Assembly: GCA_024734495.1 (NCBI GenBank)
Contig: JALMQS010000099.1
Coordinates: 94,351,388 to 94,415,387 of the forward strand
Source: Forficula auricularia
Lineage: Eukaryota; Arthropoda; Insecta; Dermaptera; Forficulidae
Length of the DNA stretch: 64,000 bases
Reading direction: 5' to 3'
Shown here: positions 30,717-43,305 of the stretch, in pieces
How the letters are laid out: every line of letters starts with the position of its first letter
Numbering within the stretch: position 1 is the stretch's first letter
Program-made: the position numbers and the translations under genes
Notes under the pieces: generated by a model
What the model was told of the DNA's origin: nothing
What the model saw: only the letters and a program-made list of their open reading frames with translations
Databases searched by the model: none

Positions 30717-31084
30717 ATTTAGAAGCAAAGTTATTTAAGAAAAATTGTACCTCATAATTCACAAATTAATTTATACAAATTAATATCCTTTTCTAAATGT
30801 ATAAAGCGACACATCTTTTTTAACACACCTAAATGAAATATACCTATTGTATAAATTAATATATGAATTTATGGAATTATAATATTTTATTTAAGTTAAA
30901 ATAACTAATTTTTTAGACTTTAATTTTCTGATTCTGATGCAAAAATTTAGATTCTTTTTAATGTTTAAATTCAAAATTAATATAGCTTTCCTTCAGTCCA
31001 CAGAGAAATTATTTAATTTTATATAGACAGAAACTTTTGAGTGTTAAATTTCTCTATGATACCTATAGACGGGGATAATCAATT

Positions 31085-31285
31085 ATACTTGATAATATCA
31101 ATTTTTTTGCGACAGCTGTTTTTGTTTAAGAGATTCTCATGAATAATATCTTTTGTTGTATTTCGATTTTGTATTATTTGTTTTGTTTCGTGTTTTACAG
31201 ACTGATGATGGGACATCGTTGTCGAAACGTCTCTCATTGAAAATAAAGAATATTAAAAAAAAAATATATTATCAAGTATAACCTG
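31085..31285 (+). mobile_element. Hammerhead element with short inverted ends
   Basis: ATTATACTTGATAATAT (31091-31107) and ATATTATCAAGTATAA (31266-31281) form a 16-bp inverted pair around the ribozyme at 31198. The interior is AT-rich and non-coding. Confidence 0.55.
31198..31236 (+). ncRNA. Hammerhead ribozyme candidate
   Basis: CUGAUGA (31202-31208), then UGG, stem II GACA/UGUC closed by UCGU, GAAAC (31224-31228), GUC (31229-31231). Stem I is AGA/UCU. The three bases between A9 and stem II are unusual; the core boxes and the AC/GU stem III are perfect. Confidence 0.55.
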
Positions 31286-31894
31286 TGTATATCAAAGATA
31301 AATTTTCCACTCAAAGTTTCTGACTATATAAAATTCGAATTAATAATTCAATCTTTGGACTTTTTGAAGATTTTATTTTTCCTATTATCTATTTGAATTA
31401 ATTATCCAATTAAGTGTATAATATCAATTCAAAAGTATGTTTTCTGAACATTTGATTATTTTATAGAAAAAACTTATAAATTAATCTTCGATAGACTAAG
31501 GGATTAAATTTGATCGTATTATAGTAAATCATAATTTTGATCATTTATTACTGAGTAAGGCGGAAAAGTAGAGCTAATTACAATTTAGTGATATACTTGG
31601 GTCATAATCTATTTATTTAGGTTATGTTCGCGATTTCATCAAAATAGAGGCATAATATCTTTCACAAATCTTTAGATAACCATCTAAATAAACTATAATA
31701 CTAGCTTGAATATTCTATTGTATAGATAGAAATCTAGATTCTTAATAATATATAGTTGATTCAAATTCAGCTGGGTATTTTATGAGAAATCATTTATCTT
31801 ATGAACTTCTATTCAAAACTTCCATTTCCTTCCAAAGTTCTAAATAAATCACTTAAAAAGAAATAAAACAATTCAATGATAGCCAATATATATT

Positions 31895-32240
31895 TAGACA
31901 GTACCAGACCACAGACTATATCTTTATGTAAGTCATACCTGTAACAAAGTTCTAGAGACCAGAAAGAGACTCTCGTAGTATCCCTGGATATTTTAAAGGT
32001 TTTCGACCAAGTTTGGGACAAAAACTTCTTGCATATCTGCCAGTCTTTGGCTTTCACAATAACACTTTGAAAATGGTTCGAAAGTTTCCTTTCAAATCAT
32101 AGTATTAAAGTTGTGGTTGATGGAACATTATCCATATTTTCTCTACAATTCTACACATCTGTGGAGAGAGGCCTCCAAACATTCTCTTGCCACTCTGTAT
32201 GCAATTCAGAAAGAGCTTTCGGAATAATAAACGATCCAAC
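31895..32240 (+). pseudogene. LINE reverse transcriptase relic (family A), internally deleted
   Basis: ETLVVSLDILKVFDQVWDKN contains reverse transcriptase motif A (LDI..VFD..W; catalytic Asp at 31986-31988). KWFESFLSNHSIKVVVDGTL follows after a stop. At about 32135 the sequence jumps to STHLWREASKHSLATLYAIQ, a region that in intact copies lies well beyond the YADD box. The part with motifs B to D is therefore deleted. The C-terminal block matches the LINE relics at 39595-40039 and 49610-49850. Confidence 0.8.
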
Positions 32241-32245
32241 AAACA

Positions 32246-32830
32246 AATGGGGCTGGAAATAGGAGAAGAAGAATGGATACAGCACTTCAAAGGGATGTTG
32301 GGTGATTCTGAAAATCCGCCACTTCATTAGAATGGTGGAAATAAGGAAATTATTTTAAATGAATCAGAAGAACTGAGAGAACTCAACAAAGACTTTTCGG
32401 AGGAGGAACCTAATTTATCCATAAGCAAGAAATGCAAAAAAATGAAACCACCGTGATCAGACATTTTCAGGAAATAATTTTATAAATTTATGGACAAAAG
32501 AATACAAATCGAACTGTTAAATGGATTTACTGAGATTTGGAAGAGAGGGGAGATTGTTGATGAGTGGAAAGAAACGATCAATTTTACTATATTCAAAAAG
32601 GGAGAAGAAAATGATCCAAACAACTATAGGAGAATTGCACTTTTAAACGCTCAATATAAAATATTTTCAGGACTAATAAATAGAAGATTATAAGATTGGT
32701 TAGAGAAACACGGAAAGATCAAGGAAAGCCAAAATGGATGGAGGGGCATAGGACCCAGAATGCAATATTTGTAATGAATGGTATAGTTAAAGAAAAATTA
32801 AAAAGGAAAAAAGGATCCCAATTCTAATTG
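32246..32830 (+). pseudogene. LINE relic (family B), linker plus RT fingers
   Basis: From ATG at 32248: MGLEIGEEEWIQHFKGMLGD, a stop, ELRELNKDFSEEEPNLSISK, KMKPP (decayed KMKxxKAPGPD motif), then the longest clean part ELLNGFTEIWKRGEIVDEWK, TIFKKGEENDPNNYRRIALL and NAQYKIFSGLINRRL. The FKKG..NDPxNYR.I.LL...YKI....RL string is the diagnostic RT fingers block. A frameshift near 32740 moves the reading frame to RTQNAIFVMNGIVKEKLKRK. Motif A and beyond are absent. Confidence 0.8.
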
Positions 32831-34420
32831 AATATTGGATTTTTTATAAATATGTTAAGAGATTAGAAATATTATTAAAATGAATTCCTAATTTTCTATA
32901 TAAGGGTTTAATCGTTAGGTTTTTAATGAATGGAAATTTGATTAATATGAACTTTTCTTCAATTATTTATTAACCTTTGTGATCTTTTATCAACCATCCT
33001 CAAATATCAAATTACACCAGTAGCATATGAAGTTTTTTGAAGGAGGAATGTGTCTTCTTCAGGTGGGGATTCTGAAGCTCCACTGGATACTCACATACTT
33101 AAACTTATTACAGTAAAGATAAAAAATATTTAAAATTATTTTCATAAGATTTTATTCAAAAATCAAACAAAGTGTATTTTGTGGATCGTTATTTATTATA
33201 CTTAGGCAACATATGTTCTTTTGAATTATTTATTCAAAATACTTCTTCAATGTTAATTGTTACTTGATTGATATCAATTGGTCTTTAAGGATTCAGGTTA
33301 CGTTTAGAATTTTTCTACTTACATGGATAATTTAATTCCATTAAACTAGTTATTAGTCACTCACAAATCGATCCAGCATATTAGCTAGTCTTCCATCTTT
33401 AATGCTTATTTGATATCTCTCCAGGAGTTTCATAATATCATCCTTTCCTTATTCATAATAAGATCATTATAAGAAGGCCACTTCTAAATGCATGATTGAT
33501 AACTAATAATTGAATATGTAAAAAAAGTTTAATATTAATTTCATGTGATTATTTTTAATTATAAAATAAATATAATTCATATTGTATAACTTTTATTCAT
33601 GATTATAGGTAAACGTTGTTTATATAATTATAGAAATGTATTTTTATCCAATTCATTAAAGCTTAAAACTTGAATTCGACTTTTAAAATTTCATGAGAAT
33701 ATAGTAATGTTATGTACACACATATATTAGTTAAAAATTGGTGAAATATAAAATGTGATTATATAAAAATTCAAGCTATAAATATAGCCAACTTCTGTCT
33801 GAACGACACTTTAAACCTAACACTGATGTTATAGTTCTATTGAAAATTAATTTCAATATCATTTTTTTCACAACTTATCGATTAATACAAGTAGGATGCG
33901 AGCTTCATGCCTGGGAGCAGGTCGAATGATAAATAAACTAAGAACATAAGGTGTTAAAAGTAAATTTCTCTACTAAGATCGACTTTCTTCAAAAATTTTC
34001 TTAACTTTAGTAATCGAACGGAAATCGGTGCTTGAAACATGTGTAGGTTGACGGCAATAAATATGCCGGATCTTAAGAATCAAATGCTGTTTTTTCTATC
34101 TAACAAACTTAGACAATCGCAATACATGATATTACCTACTCTTTTTATTCGTGTATATATAAATGCAAATTACGCTATTAAATAGCATAGGTCGAATTTT
34201 ATTTATCAGTCGATGATTTCTACCATGAAAACTCATCTCTTACTAGTTAATAAATTTAGACGATTCTTCTTTAGCACTTTGGCTTATTAAAGTGGGTTGT
34301 GAAAAAATCTGGATTACTGGACAAATATTTAAATTGTGAATGATTCATAGAAAGATATATACTTTCTCGTCAAATGGCGCGGTGCACAGAATAATGGCTT
34401 AAGAGCTTCAATTTAAATCC
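32831..34420. other. AT-rich DNA
   Basis: At 33045-33090 a weak minus-strand CUGAAGAAGACACAUUCCUC string hints at one more decayed hammerhead-type element. Nothing else recognised. Confidence 0.45.
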
Positions 34421-34600
34421 TAGACTTGCTTTGACTTTAAATTAAAGGTCCCTCAGCAGCAACCACAGATACCTTCGACTTCTACCCAATCCCTAAATCT
34501 CTTCCTATCTTCACGATACAAGAGTCCACTCCGGACTACAGAGGTATGTACCTTCTTGGTGCAACTTCTTCTTGTATCAATATCATTATAAAAAGAACCG
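34420..34600 (+). pseudogene. LINE 3' end relic
   Basis: CTACCCAATCCCTAAATCTC, then GACTACAGAGGTATGTACCT and TCTTGTATCAATATCATTA match the order of blocks at 24690-24790. It is the 3' end of the same non-LTR family, with no usable frame. Confidence 0.5.
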
Positions 34601-34760
34601 CTCAACAGCAATGACATTATTAGTATTAAGTAAAAAATTGAGATGTATAATATAATGTGGTTATCATTATATTATTTTTCACTAAAGGCCCTTTGTGAAT
34701 ACGAACACGGTACTATAATATTACATATTATGTACCTATGAGAATCAAATTTTTCATTTT

Positions 34761-35517
34761 TACTTTACCATACAGGGTATGGTAAAGTATTGTAATCGCG
34801 CATGAAAAAAGTTTTTTTTGCTTCTTTTTATCGGAATATCTCAAAAACATCTGAAACTACTTTGATTAAAAATAAATTATCATGTTCTGATGTGGCCATC
34901 CACTTGACTTTACCATACAACCTGTATTATTTAATAAAATTGATTATAATCATTTAGGGGTGGTTAGTTTTTGCATTATTAGTCTTCTGAGGGCCTACTG
35001 GATTATATATACAAAATTTGGCTTGAGTTTGGTACTAGGGCTTATATTTTCATTTTTTGGCCCCGTTCCCCATTTTGGGCGGTTAGTTTTTGCATTTTTA
35101 GACTTCTGAGGCCCCACGGATTATGTATAGAAAATTTGGTTGAGTTTGGTACAAGGTCTATATTTTCTTTTTTAACCCCCCCCCATTTTGGGCGCTTAGT
35201 TTTTGAATTTTTAGACTTCTGGAGGTCCACTGATTTATGTATACAAAATTTGGTTGAGTTTTCTCAAATGGCCTAGATTTTTAATTTTCAACCCCCCCCC
35301 CCCCCAATTGGACAAAACCATGGCATTTCGTTCTACAAAAAAGCATTAATAATTGAATATCGAAAAAATTATATTTTTCTAGATATTAATTATTTTGTCA
35401 AAATATCTGTTAGTACGTTAATCTGTGCGTTACCAAATTTTTGTGGACGATTATAAATTATTCAATATTAAATATAATGGAGGACTTAGATGTACGTGGA
35501 TATCCACATCAGTTTAT
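34761..35517 (+). repeat. R1 repeat with internal inversion (copy b)
   Basis: The 5' block is in plus orientation. At 34890-34925 the R1 3' end appears reversed (GGCCATCCACTTGACTTTAC). Three tail units of about 110 bp follow in reverse orientation (34960-35310), then the block ACCATGGCATTTCG onward is plus again to CCACATCAGTTTATTT. The G/C runs that separate units are present as C-runs. Confidence 0.75.
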
Positions 35518-37213
35518 TTTTTTACTTTATTTTTATTGTGTTTGGAACTGTGTGATACGGAGAAACCCCATTTTCAAGCTTTATTTCCTCTGCCTACCTG
35601 CATGACTTGGTTAATATACCCTCGATAAGAAACGTCATGGAAAATTCGTTTTGATGTTAAATTTTTTTGCATTTAAAAATCAAACAAAAACAGAAGTCAC
35701 TAGATATTGGGTTTTCTGGCTTCAGGACTCGCGTTCATAAATGAATTTAAAACGATTGACAAATGGTGAGCTATCGAACAACTGTAGATAATGACCTGAC
35801 ATTTCTATTAAACTGCACTTCTTAAAGAAATCATTTCTGTGAATACGTCTCCATGGCTCAAATGTTAATGATTGATGCACATGGGAGCTGCCACGGATTT
35901 TTTATTTTGTCTCCGACATCGCTTAAATCTCTCATATGATTTGAAGGAAATCACTAGAAAAAAGTTGATTGTTAGAGATGCTCTTTCAAAGAGTATACGA
36001 TTTCTTTATTTCAAATCCATTTGTTCTTTGATTAAAACTTCAATATGTTTAAATTTTCAATATCAACTCATTACAACTTTATCAGAAAATCCAACGCTAA
36101 TCCTTTATGCATTAAATGGGGATTCTACAGTAACTGTGGCGCCGAGATCTGACGATGGATTCGAAATTGCTTATTCCTAATTTGTAGTTGTTTATTCCCA
36201 TTTTGAAATTCATTAGTCCCAATTTGAAGTAGAAAAGACAAATTTATACTATTTTTATTTGAAGAATAAATATAACAGCCAGCATTTTTTTGTAAAACAA
36301 AAAAAATGATCATCTTAATTAACTCTTAATTTTCCATATTAAAGCCGTAACCTTGAAAATAATGTTTAATCTATCCATTAATCAGAATAATTTAATAAAT
36401 TGATGAATTAATTATCACAAATCACTAATTCCTTATATGTACATATATTGTGGGTGTTAATTAATAATATTATTTTTGATTTTTCTGTTGGAAAAAAACT
36501 TATGAATATTTGAACACGATTTCGATTCAATGTTACCAAATTCACTATACCGAGTGGTGAGTGAACACAAGCTGTTGTCATTTATATTTCTTTGATAGCA
36601 ATAAAAATCCGGCACATTTAATAAATCTCCGGGCTGAGCTCCATTTCGCCCAACTCGTCCAATGTAGGCGATGAAGGTTAAGAGGCGGCTGGCATTGTTC
36701 CTAGAACAATTGGAGTTCGGTCACTCAGCAGCCCAAACATAAAACCAAGTGCGGAACTCTTTGAATTTCTTTCCTGCGATTATTATTTATGTAATTCTCA
36801 ATTAATTCTAAGTATGATAAAGAATAATCTAACAGTATTTTCAAATATAAAAAACACCACAAATAATATTTTAAATTTAAGAAATGTTATTAAAGAAAAA
36901 ATAAAGTAAAAATAAACAATTTAATTAGATTTATATTGATAATTTATTATTTTAATATAAATTGAAGGAAAAAGTAAGACTGGAGTTGCTGTTTGCACTT
37001 ACGGTGAATTAATCATTTTTGACCCTATGTTCATTATAGAAGATATAGATGTAGATTTAGTTTATGACTACTTTTTCAAAGAAATTTTTCTCAGCCTAGC
37101 ACCTATCGTTTATTCTCCTAAATTAAAATTTATTAAAAACACGTTTATTTTTTTCTATGAATTTTATTAAATGGTAAATTCAAACTCAGCTGCTCGATTC
37201 TTTATTATTTTTA
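35518..37213. other. Mostly AT-rich DNA with one GC pocket
   Basis: 36640-36770 is richer in G+C and includes the near-palindrome ATTGTTCCTAGAACAAT (36695). The frame at 35872-36180 has no recognisable domain and ordinary AT-driven codons; I do not call it. Confidence 0.4.
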
Positions 37214-37880
37214 TTTTACCATACAGAGTATGGTCAAGTATTGTAATCGATGCATGAAAAAAGTGTTTTTTTCCTTCTTTTTTCGAAATATCTCAAAAAC
37301 GGCTGAAACTATTATGATTAAAAAAATTGAGCAAAACCATTGCATTTTGGTCTACAAAAAAGCCCTAATAAGTAAACATCGAAAAAATTATATTTTTTGA
37401 GATAATAATTGTTTTGTCAAAATGTCTGTTAGTCAGTCTGGTTGACCGCCTGTTAGTCTGTGCGTTACCAAATTTTTGTGGACGAGCTAGCTCAAAAACA
37501 AGTGTGAATATCGAAACCAACTTGTACACGTAGTTTTGGTCCATTGAGATTAAGAACTGATTAGAATTTGGTGCATATCGACCCAAAATTAAGGGAGGTG
37601 GAGGGGGGGGGAGGTTAAAAATTAAAAATCTAGTCCATTTGAGCAAACTCAACTAAATTTTATATACATATCAGTGGGACCCCAGAAGTCTAAAAATGCA
37701 AAAACTAACCTCCCAAAATGGGGGGGGGAGATAAAAAATGAAAATATCGACTCTTGTACCAAACTCAACCAACTTTTGTAGACATAATCAGTGGGCCCTC
37801 ACGAGTCTAAAGATGCAAAAACTAACCTCGATGTATGGTAAAGTCAAGTGGATGGCCACATCAGAACACGTCAGCTTATT
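37214..37880 (+). repeat. R1 repeat, full length (copy c)
   Basis: The copy runs from TTTTACCATACAGAG to GGTAAAGTCAAGTGGATGGC and CAGAACACGTCAGCTTATT. It includes TCTGTTAGTCAGTCTGGTTG, the AGAACTGATTAGAATTTGGT block, and G-run-separated tail units. Confidence 0.85.
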
Positions 37881-39594
37881 GACTATAGAAACTTATTAAA
37901 AATCTCAATAAATTTTTACATTTTTGAATCAGAAGTTATAATGCTAGAAAGCCCAAAATATAATCAGCTCTTCGCATTGGAAATATAAATATTTTAGGAC
38001 AAGAACGAACTTTCTACCACTTTTCGTTCTTAAGGAGGTTCGGGACAGCTTATCTATCTGGTTGATCATCTAAAAAATCTTTTGTATTTCTGCAGAATGC
38101 CAACGTCTGCCTACTAAATTTTTTAATAAAAATTGTTAATAATGAGGTTAATTTCGAATAAAAATCTTTGTTTTGATAATATTAATAAAAAGAATATTGA
38201 GATAAATTTTTTCTCATTATAAAAACATTTATTTAACACAAAAACGATTTCAAGAAATAGAGTTTGAATTCTACACTAGTGTTTTTGATATATTCTGTTG
38301 GCTGCAGATAACTTTTTATTTGTACATTTATGAATAACTAATTAACTTGAGTGTCAAATCTATTGAAATATGTATCATTCGATTCATAAAAGTTGAATTA
38401 TTGATCTGTATAAATGTGTTGAAAATCGTATAATTTGTATAGAAGTTATAGCCCTTTTAAAAGTTTGATCCATTTACTTCCATGTTAAAAGGATAATATT
38501 CAATAATTTATTTCTCGGTAATGGGAGAGAGGATCAATTTCAAATTTCGCTAATAAAGATTTAATGCATCAATGATTCGATCATAAAAATTTGAGAATTT
38601 TCTTATAATAATGATAAACAGTCACGAACTCCCTTAAGTCAACGTGAACATCTGAATTCACACACACAGATAGAAAAAAATCATGCTTGATAATTTTATT
38701 TTCTCCACTTTTCAGGCATTTTTGAACACAATAAGCAAAAGATTTTCGTGAATTCAATAATAGGCTCGCCAAGCAGGAAGGCTAAACCTGCCTGCAAGGC
38801 GTATCGAGTAATTAATTTTATCCGAATTTTATAATATAACATTGAATTACATGCGAAATATTCAAGGCTATTCAGTTATTCTAATATATAAAAGAGATCG
38901 ACTTAATTTTGCAGGCTTGCTTTAGTTGACGCTGGAATAAGTATCAAGTTGTACTAAACATTAATTGTAACATAAAACTTGGTGATTGCATATATAATAA
39001 TTATTTAATGATCTAGGTATATTATAATGTGTTTAATCTTCCAGCAAGAGCAACCAATTCAATCCCACATCTTAGAAAATATATGCTTAAGATATACCTA
39101 TATATAAATTAAAAAAAATTCTTACATCATAAATTTAATTATTTGAAAATAATTATTCTATAAAACTTGTTTCTGGATCTTAAGAAAATTTAAGATTCTT
39201 AGCCTTGACGATTAAATTTATAATACGAAATACCGATGCACGTATCTTGGGTGCCAACCAAGTATTAGGTAGGGGCTCTATAATTAGTTGCCGAAACGTC
39301 ATAGATTAAATAAAAAATAAAAATATTTAATTAATCTATAACTCCACTTTGGGGGGTTCCAATGAAAAACAATCAATATACACCTATTATTAGTTTAATT
39401 TAAACATATCAATCACTTTGAAGAAAAAATTGAATTAGCTAGACAGCTAGAGAGTTTAAAGTCTTGAATACCATACAATCATAGAAAAAAATCGAGCATA
39501 CAAAATTTGTGGTACTTCTCTCCGTGCTATTTTATTACTTTCACTTATATCTATATCATCATTAAATATAATATGAGATAATGTTTGGCTCGAC
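37881..39594. other. AT-rich DNA
   Basis: GCCGAAACGUC at 39290 looks like the second half of a hammerhead core, but no CUGANGA box is visible upstream. Nothing else recognised. Confidence 0.45.
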
Positions 39595-40039
39595 AGACAA
39601 ACACCATGATAGTATCTATAGTACAGAGAAAGGGCAGAAACGACTCTACGTTGGGACAGGGAGTCGAGTGGGTTAGTTAGGGCCGAGTCTCCTATTAGTT
39701 TAATTGCTGGCTTCTGAAATGCATCCAGTGTGGCAAGAGAATGCTTGGAGGCCTCTCTCCACTGATGAGAGCCGTATTCGAGACAGGGACGAATTTGAGC
39801 TTTATATAGTGTAAGAAGTTGACAGTGTAAGAAGTTAAAATAACGTCTGGACCTAAATAAGAAAGCAAGTTTGCACGCAATGGCTTTAGGAGCAGTTGAG
39901 ATTTGGTCATTCTAAGAAAGGTCAGTCCCAGAGTGACGCCCAACTTTGAAATCTTATCACTGAATTCCAATGAGTTAGAATCGAATGATATATCTGGGAG
40001 GTTTCGATCAACGCGCCTAGAGATTAGGCAACACTGCAT
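39595..40039 (-). pseudogene. LINE ORF2 C-terminal relic (family A)
   Basis: Minus strand: QCCLISRRVDRNLPDISFDS, NSLEFSDKISKLGVTL, then after a frameshift LYKAQIRPCLEYGSHQWREA, SKHSLATLDAFQKPAIKLIG and SQRRVVSALSLYYRYYHGVC. This is the region after the reverse transcriptase catalytic box in CR1/jockey-type LINEs, and the order of motifs is complete. At least one frameshift separates the halves, so it is inactive. Confidence 0.85.
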
Positions 40040-40101
40040 TTTGAATCAATTAAAATTGAATTGAAAGTTTCTTTTTGCCGAGAGTAGCACAATTTTTATA
40101 A

Positions 40102-40198
40102 ATTAAAGGAGACAATAAAAGAGTGTGTCTTCTGCTGGAAAAATAAAATAAATTTATTCATCCAGCAGAAGACACACTATTTTATTGTCTCCTTTAAT
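40102..40198. repeat. 38-bp hairpin, 37/38 paired
   Basis: ATTAAAGGAGACAATAAAAG onward to CTGCTGGA is mirrored at 40161-40198 with one mismatch around a 21-base loop. It sits next to the LINE relic. Confidence 0.9.
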
Positions 40199-41274
40199 GC
40201 ATTAAAGTTAACTAAGTTTTGGGATCCCCATTTTGTAAGTCTGTATAAATCTAAATTAATTTAGGAAGCAATGTCTACGCTGTATTTATTCAATGCAGGA
40301 GCGTTAAATAGGGAGGTTTGGGTGCTTTCATCTGCCTAACAATAGTGTATATATAGATTTGTCTTAAGGGATTTGGCTAACGGCTCTGGGTGGCCGCGGT
40401 CGAATCTTTCGATCTTCGTTATAACCTCCGATTTAAAATTATTGGAGCCGAAGTCGGAGTCGGAAGTGTAAAATCAATCGGAAGTTCAGGCCTTTCGGAG
40501 TCGGAGTCGATGCTCGGTATCATCCCTAATATAGATATATATACAAGAAATGTTCATTTAAGATAATAAAATTTATTTTTCTAAAATTCATGGCTATTCT
40601 TTTAATATAATTTAATGTTCATTTTGAACTCCATAGAGAAATGAAAGTCTGTTTTTATTATCAACTCGAATTTATGTGAAATGTGTTTCTGATATACATT
40701 TTTTTGTCTTATATTCCTTGACTTACTTCAATAGACTATAATATACAAATAACAATGTTTCAATTAAAGGAAACTAGTGTAAGAGCAGATTTATATTTAT
40801 AAAAAAATAAACAATTCTTGGGAATTAGGGAGAATCAACATAACAAAATCTCAACAACAAACAAGTATAATTTACTTAAGTAAAGAATAAGTTTTTTCAT
40901 CTCCTCAAGTACACATTGCTTATGAATACATAAATATATACAATTATAAAATGGGACTGTTTTCTGGTGGTCTGCTCTTCAAATTGCAGGTACCTATTAT
41001 TGAAGGATTGTTTCATTTGCAAAGCTAACATGATGAGATTATTAAAAATATGACCTACTCTACTATTTTGATCCTAAATCTATTTAACTTGGGGAATTAA
41101 TTTACTTTTTATTAAAACTTTGCCCTTCATGCTATTTTTGGTTCCGGATTCAGTAGTGAATTTAAATTTAATTTATTTTAATTTGTATAATTTTTAAATT
41201 TTCCAATCGGTGTATGATACTTTATTTTTTATTAGCGATATTTCTATATCTGTTGTGCAAATCATATTTCTTGG

Positions 41275-41505
41275 CTAATAAGCTGAATAAGATGACTTCA
41301 AGGAACTGGAACTCTCTCCCAGCCTCCATCTTTCCCAGCACCTATAATCTTCAAACCTTCAAAACCCGAGTGCATAGGCACCTACGTCTACACCCTCTCA
41401 CTTAATCAACTTTCCCTTCTCTTCGGTAATGCAAGGATCTTTCGAGATCCATAGGGGCTGCATCTTTACTGGTGCACCCTTTCTTGCATTCAATTGCATT
41501 AAAAA
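41275..41505 (+). pseudogene. LINE ORF2 last residues and 3' UTR (family A)
   Basis: The frame ends NKMTSRNWNSLPASIFPSTY, NLQTFKTRVHRHLRLHPLT, stop at 41403-41405. RxWNSLP...FP..YnLqtFK..v...L is the usual C-terminus of CR1/jockey-type ORF2. The 3' UTR follows (GCAAGGATCTTTCGAGATCC, GGGGCTGCATCTTTACTGGT) and ends in an A-rich tail near 41500. The element is 5'-truncated. Confidence 0.85.
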
Positions 41506-41644
41506 AAATAATAAGCGATACGTGAATATAAAGGACGATTGGACACTAAAAAAATCAACTCATTTATTTCTTTGATTTCTATGATACGTAATATCGAAAC
41601 ATCGTTATAAATGTACAGCAATTTCGAAGGTTGCCTGCATTAAA

Positions 41645-41790
41645 AAATAGGGAAGTAGTTACTGGGTTCAGGGCAAGGTAATGGGAAACCAACCCCTGTG
41701 AAAATTTTCCCAGGAAAATTACAGTGGAGAGGATACTCTCCACAGTAATCGCCGACGATCAGAATCGAGTATGAAACTTGACGAAGGCTT
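41645..41790 (+). repeat. Interspersed repeat R3, copy 3
   Basis: GGTAATGGGAAACCAACCCC, CAGGAAAATTACAGTGGAGA, GAGTATGAAACTTGACGAAG; colinear with the reverse complement of 26690-26840. Confidence 0.65.
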
Positions 41791-42071
41791 ATTTAGGGAA
41801 AATATTTCAAACACTAAAATTTGGCCTCTAACATTTATCAGATAGCTAAATTCCAAGATACTTTTTATAATATTATTATCTCATAAATACATAAATCGAA
41901 CTAGCGGACTTGGCCTTCTCACCTCGTAAATAAATTGTCAGAGATGAATATAGGGTGAATTTAAAAAAAAGTTGGAAAGATGAATTTTAGACTTTATTCA
42001 TATTGTAGTCATTTAAAATAATAATATAATGTTTATTCCTCAGAATTTTATATTAGCCAATGGCTATTTTT

Positions 42072-42522
42072 GATTTTAAGTCAATTCTTCCATGTCATCA
42101 GCAACGACTATCATTAATGGTCCAAACATTAATAATGCAATTAAAATGGTTATTCTTTAAGTATTTGTTAAAATCAATGGATTATTTTTTATTTTAAATT
42201 GATTTCTACATGTCCTTAACAATCGTTACTATTAGTCTCCACTTGTGTTTTTAATTATTTCGTATTATGGCTCTAGCTAATTTAGAATGCCAACTTAAAT
42301 AAAAAATAACGATTGATTTTTATCAAATAGTAAAGAACAACCATTTTACATTGCATTTTAATAGTTTACACCATTAGTTGGAGCCATTGCTGAAGACATG
42401 TAAATCATGTTAACTCGATTCTTCAATGTCTTTAGAAACGGATAACCATCTAGTGGCTGAAACTTCAAAAACACAATGTTGAATGGTTGTACTCCCAGTA
42501 TTTGATGAGAATCGAGTTTATT
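42072..42522. repeat. Four ~105-bp units, one inverted
   Basis: Unit 1 (42072-42180), a decayed unit 2 (42190-42300), unit 3 reversed (42308-42420) and unit 4 (42414-42522) share a TCAATTCTTCCATGTC-like head, an AATGGTTRTTCTTT centre and a RTATTTGTTAAAATC tail. Units 1 and 3 could form a long hairpin. Divergence is high. I know no family with this pattern. Confidence 0.6.
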
Positions 42523-43305
42523 AGAAGATAAATATTTAATTAATTACTTACTTTTAAAATTGGTTAAAAGTGGGTCATGTATTATTATTGAGTAGTAACC
42601 CATAATAGTATTAATTTTATTATTACTGAATAAATTTATTATTAATTGAGATTTTTTATTAATAATTGAAATTTATGTTAGCGAGAAATGAATTTCTTTT
42701 TTAGAAATGTATTTTTTATGTTTTATTTCTAGACACTAAAACTTAATGAAACTAAAATGTCACAGGATTTGCTTAACCTGTTTTCCTACTTATTATTTTA
42801 AATTTCTATTTAATTTATTATTTTTTAGTTAAGTTTTTATAAACTACATAGAACAATATTGATTGAAAACGAACACATACTATTTGACAAAATTTATTAA
42901 AACATTATTTTCAATATAATGTGAAAATTTTATAAATACAAATAAAATAATATTAATAATAAATTAAAATTCCCTAACAAATACTTTTTGTCTTTCGCGA
43001 CTTCCGAGGTCACGCCATTGAATCTGGTTTCCTAATAAAATTTTCCCGGTACACCCAAAAAATATTTTTACTAATTGGTGCTTAGAAATGTTTTGAACAT
43101 AGAGATTTCAATTATTATTTTTTCTGCCTGTGTGTAGTACCCACAAAAAAATTAAAAAAGTAAATTGTAGAAAATTCATAAAATGAAATCAATGAGGATG
43201 TGCTCTATACCTACCAAATATAAATATGTATAAATATTATTTATTTGTTTGAGACCTTCAAAACTAAAGTCTAAAGCAAGACATTATATATTATATAATA
43301 CATAT

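Noticed and set aside
33045..33090. Hammerhead candidate CUGAAGAAGACAC (minus)
   Set aside because: The first box is present, but no GAAA with a compatible stem II follows.
35872..36180. 102-codon plus-strand frame
   Set aside because: No recognisable domain, AT-driven codons, no splice or promoter context. Frames of this length occur by chance at this frequency.
36690..36712. SOX-type palindrome ATTGTTCCTAGAACAAT as a regulatory site
   Set aside because: A single palindrome of this length in AT-rich DNA is expected by chance and no other promoter feature accompanies it.
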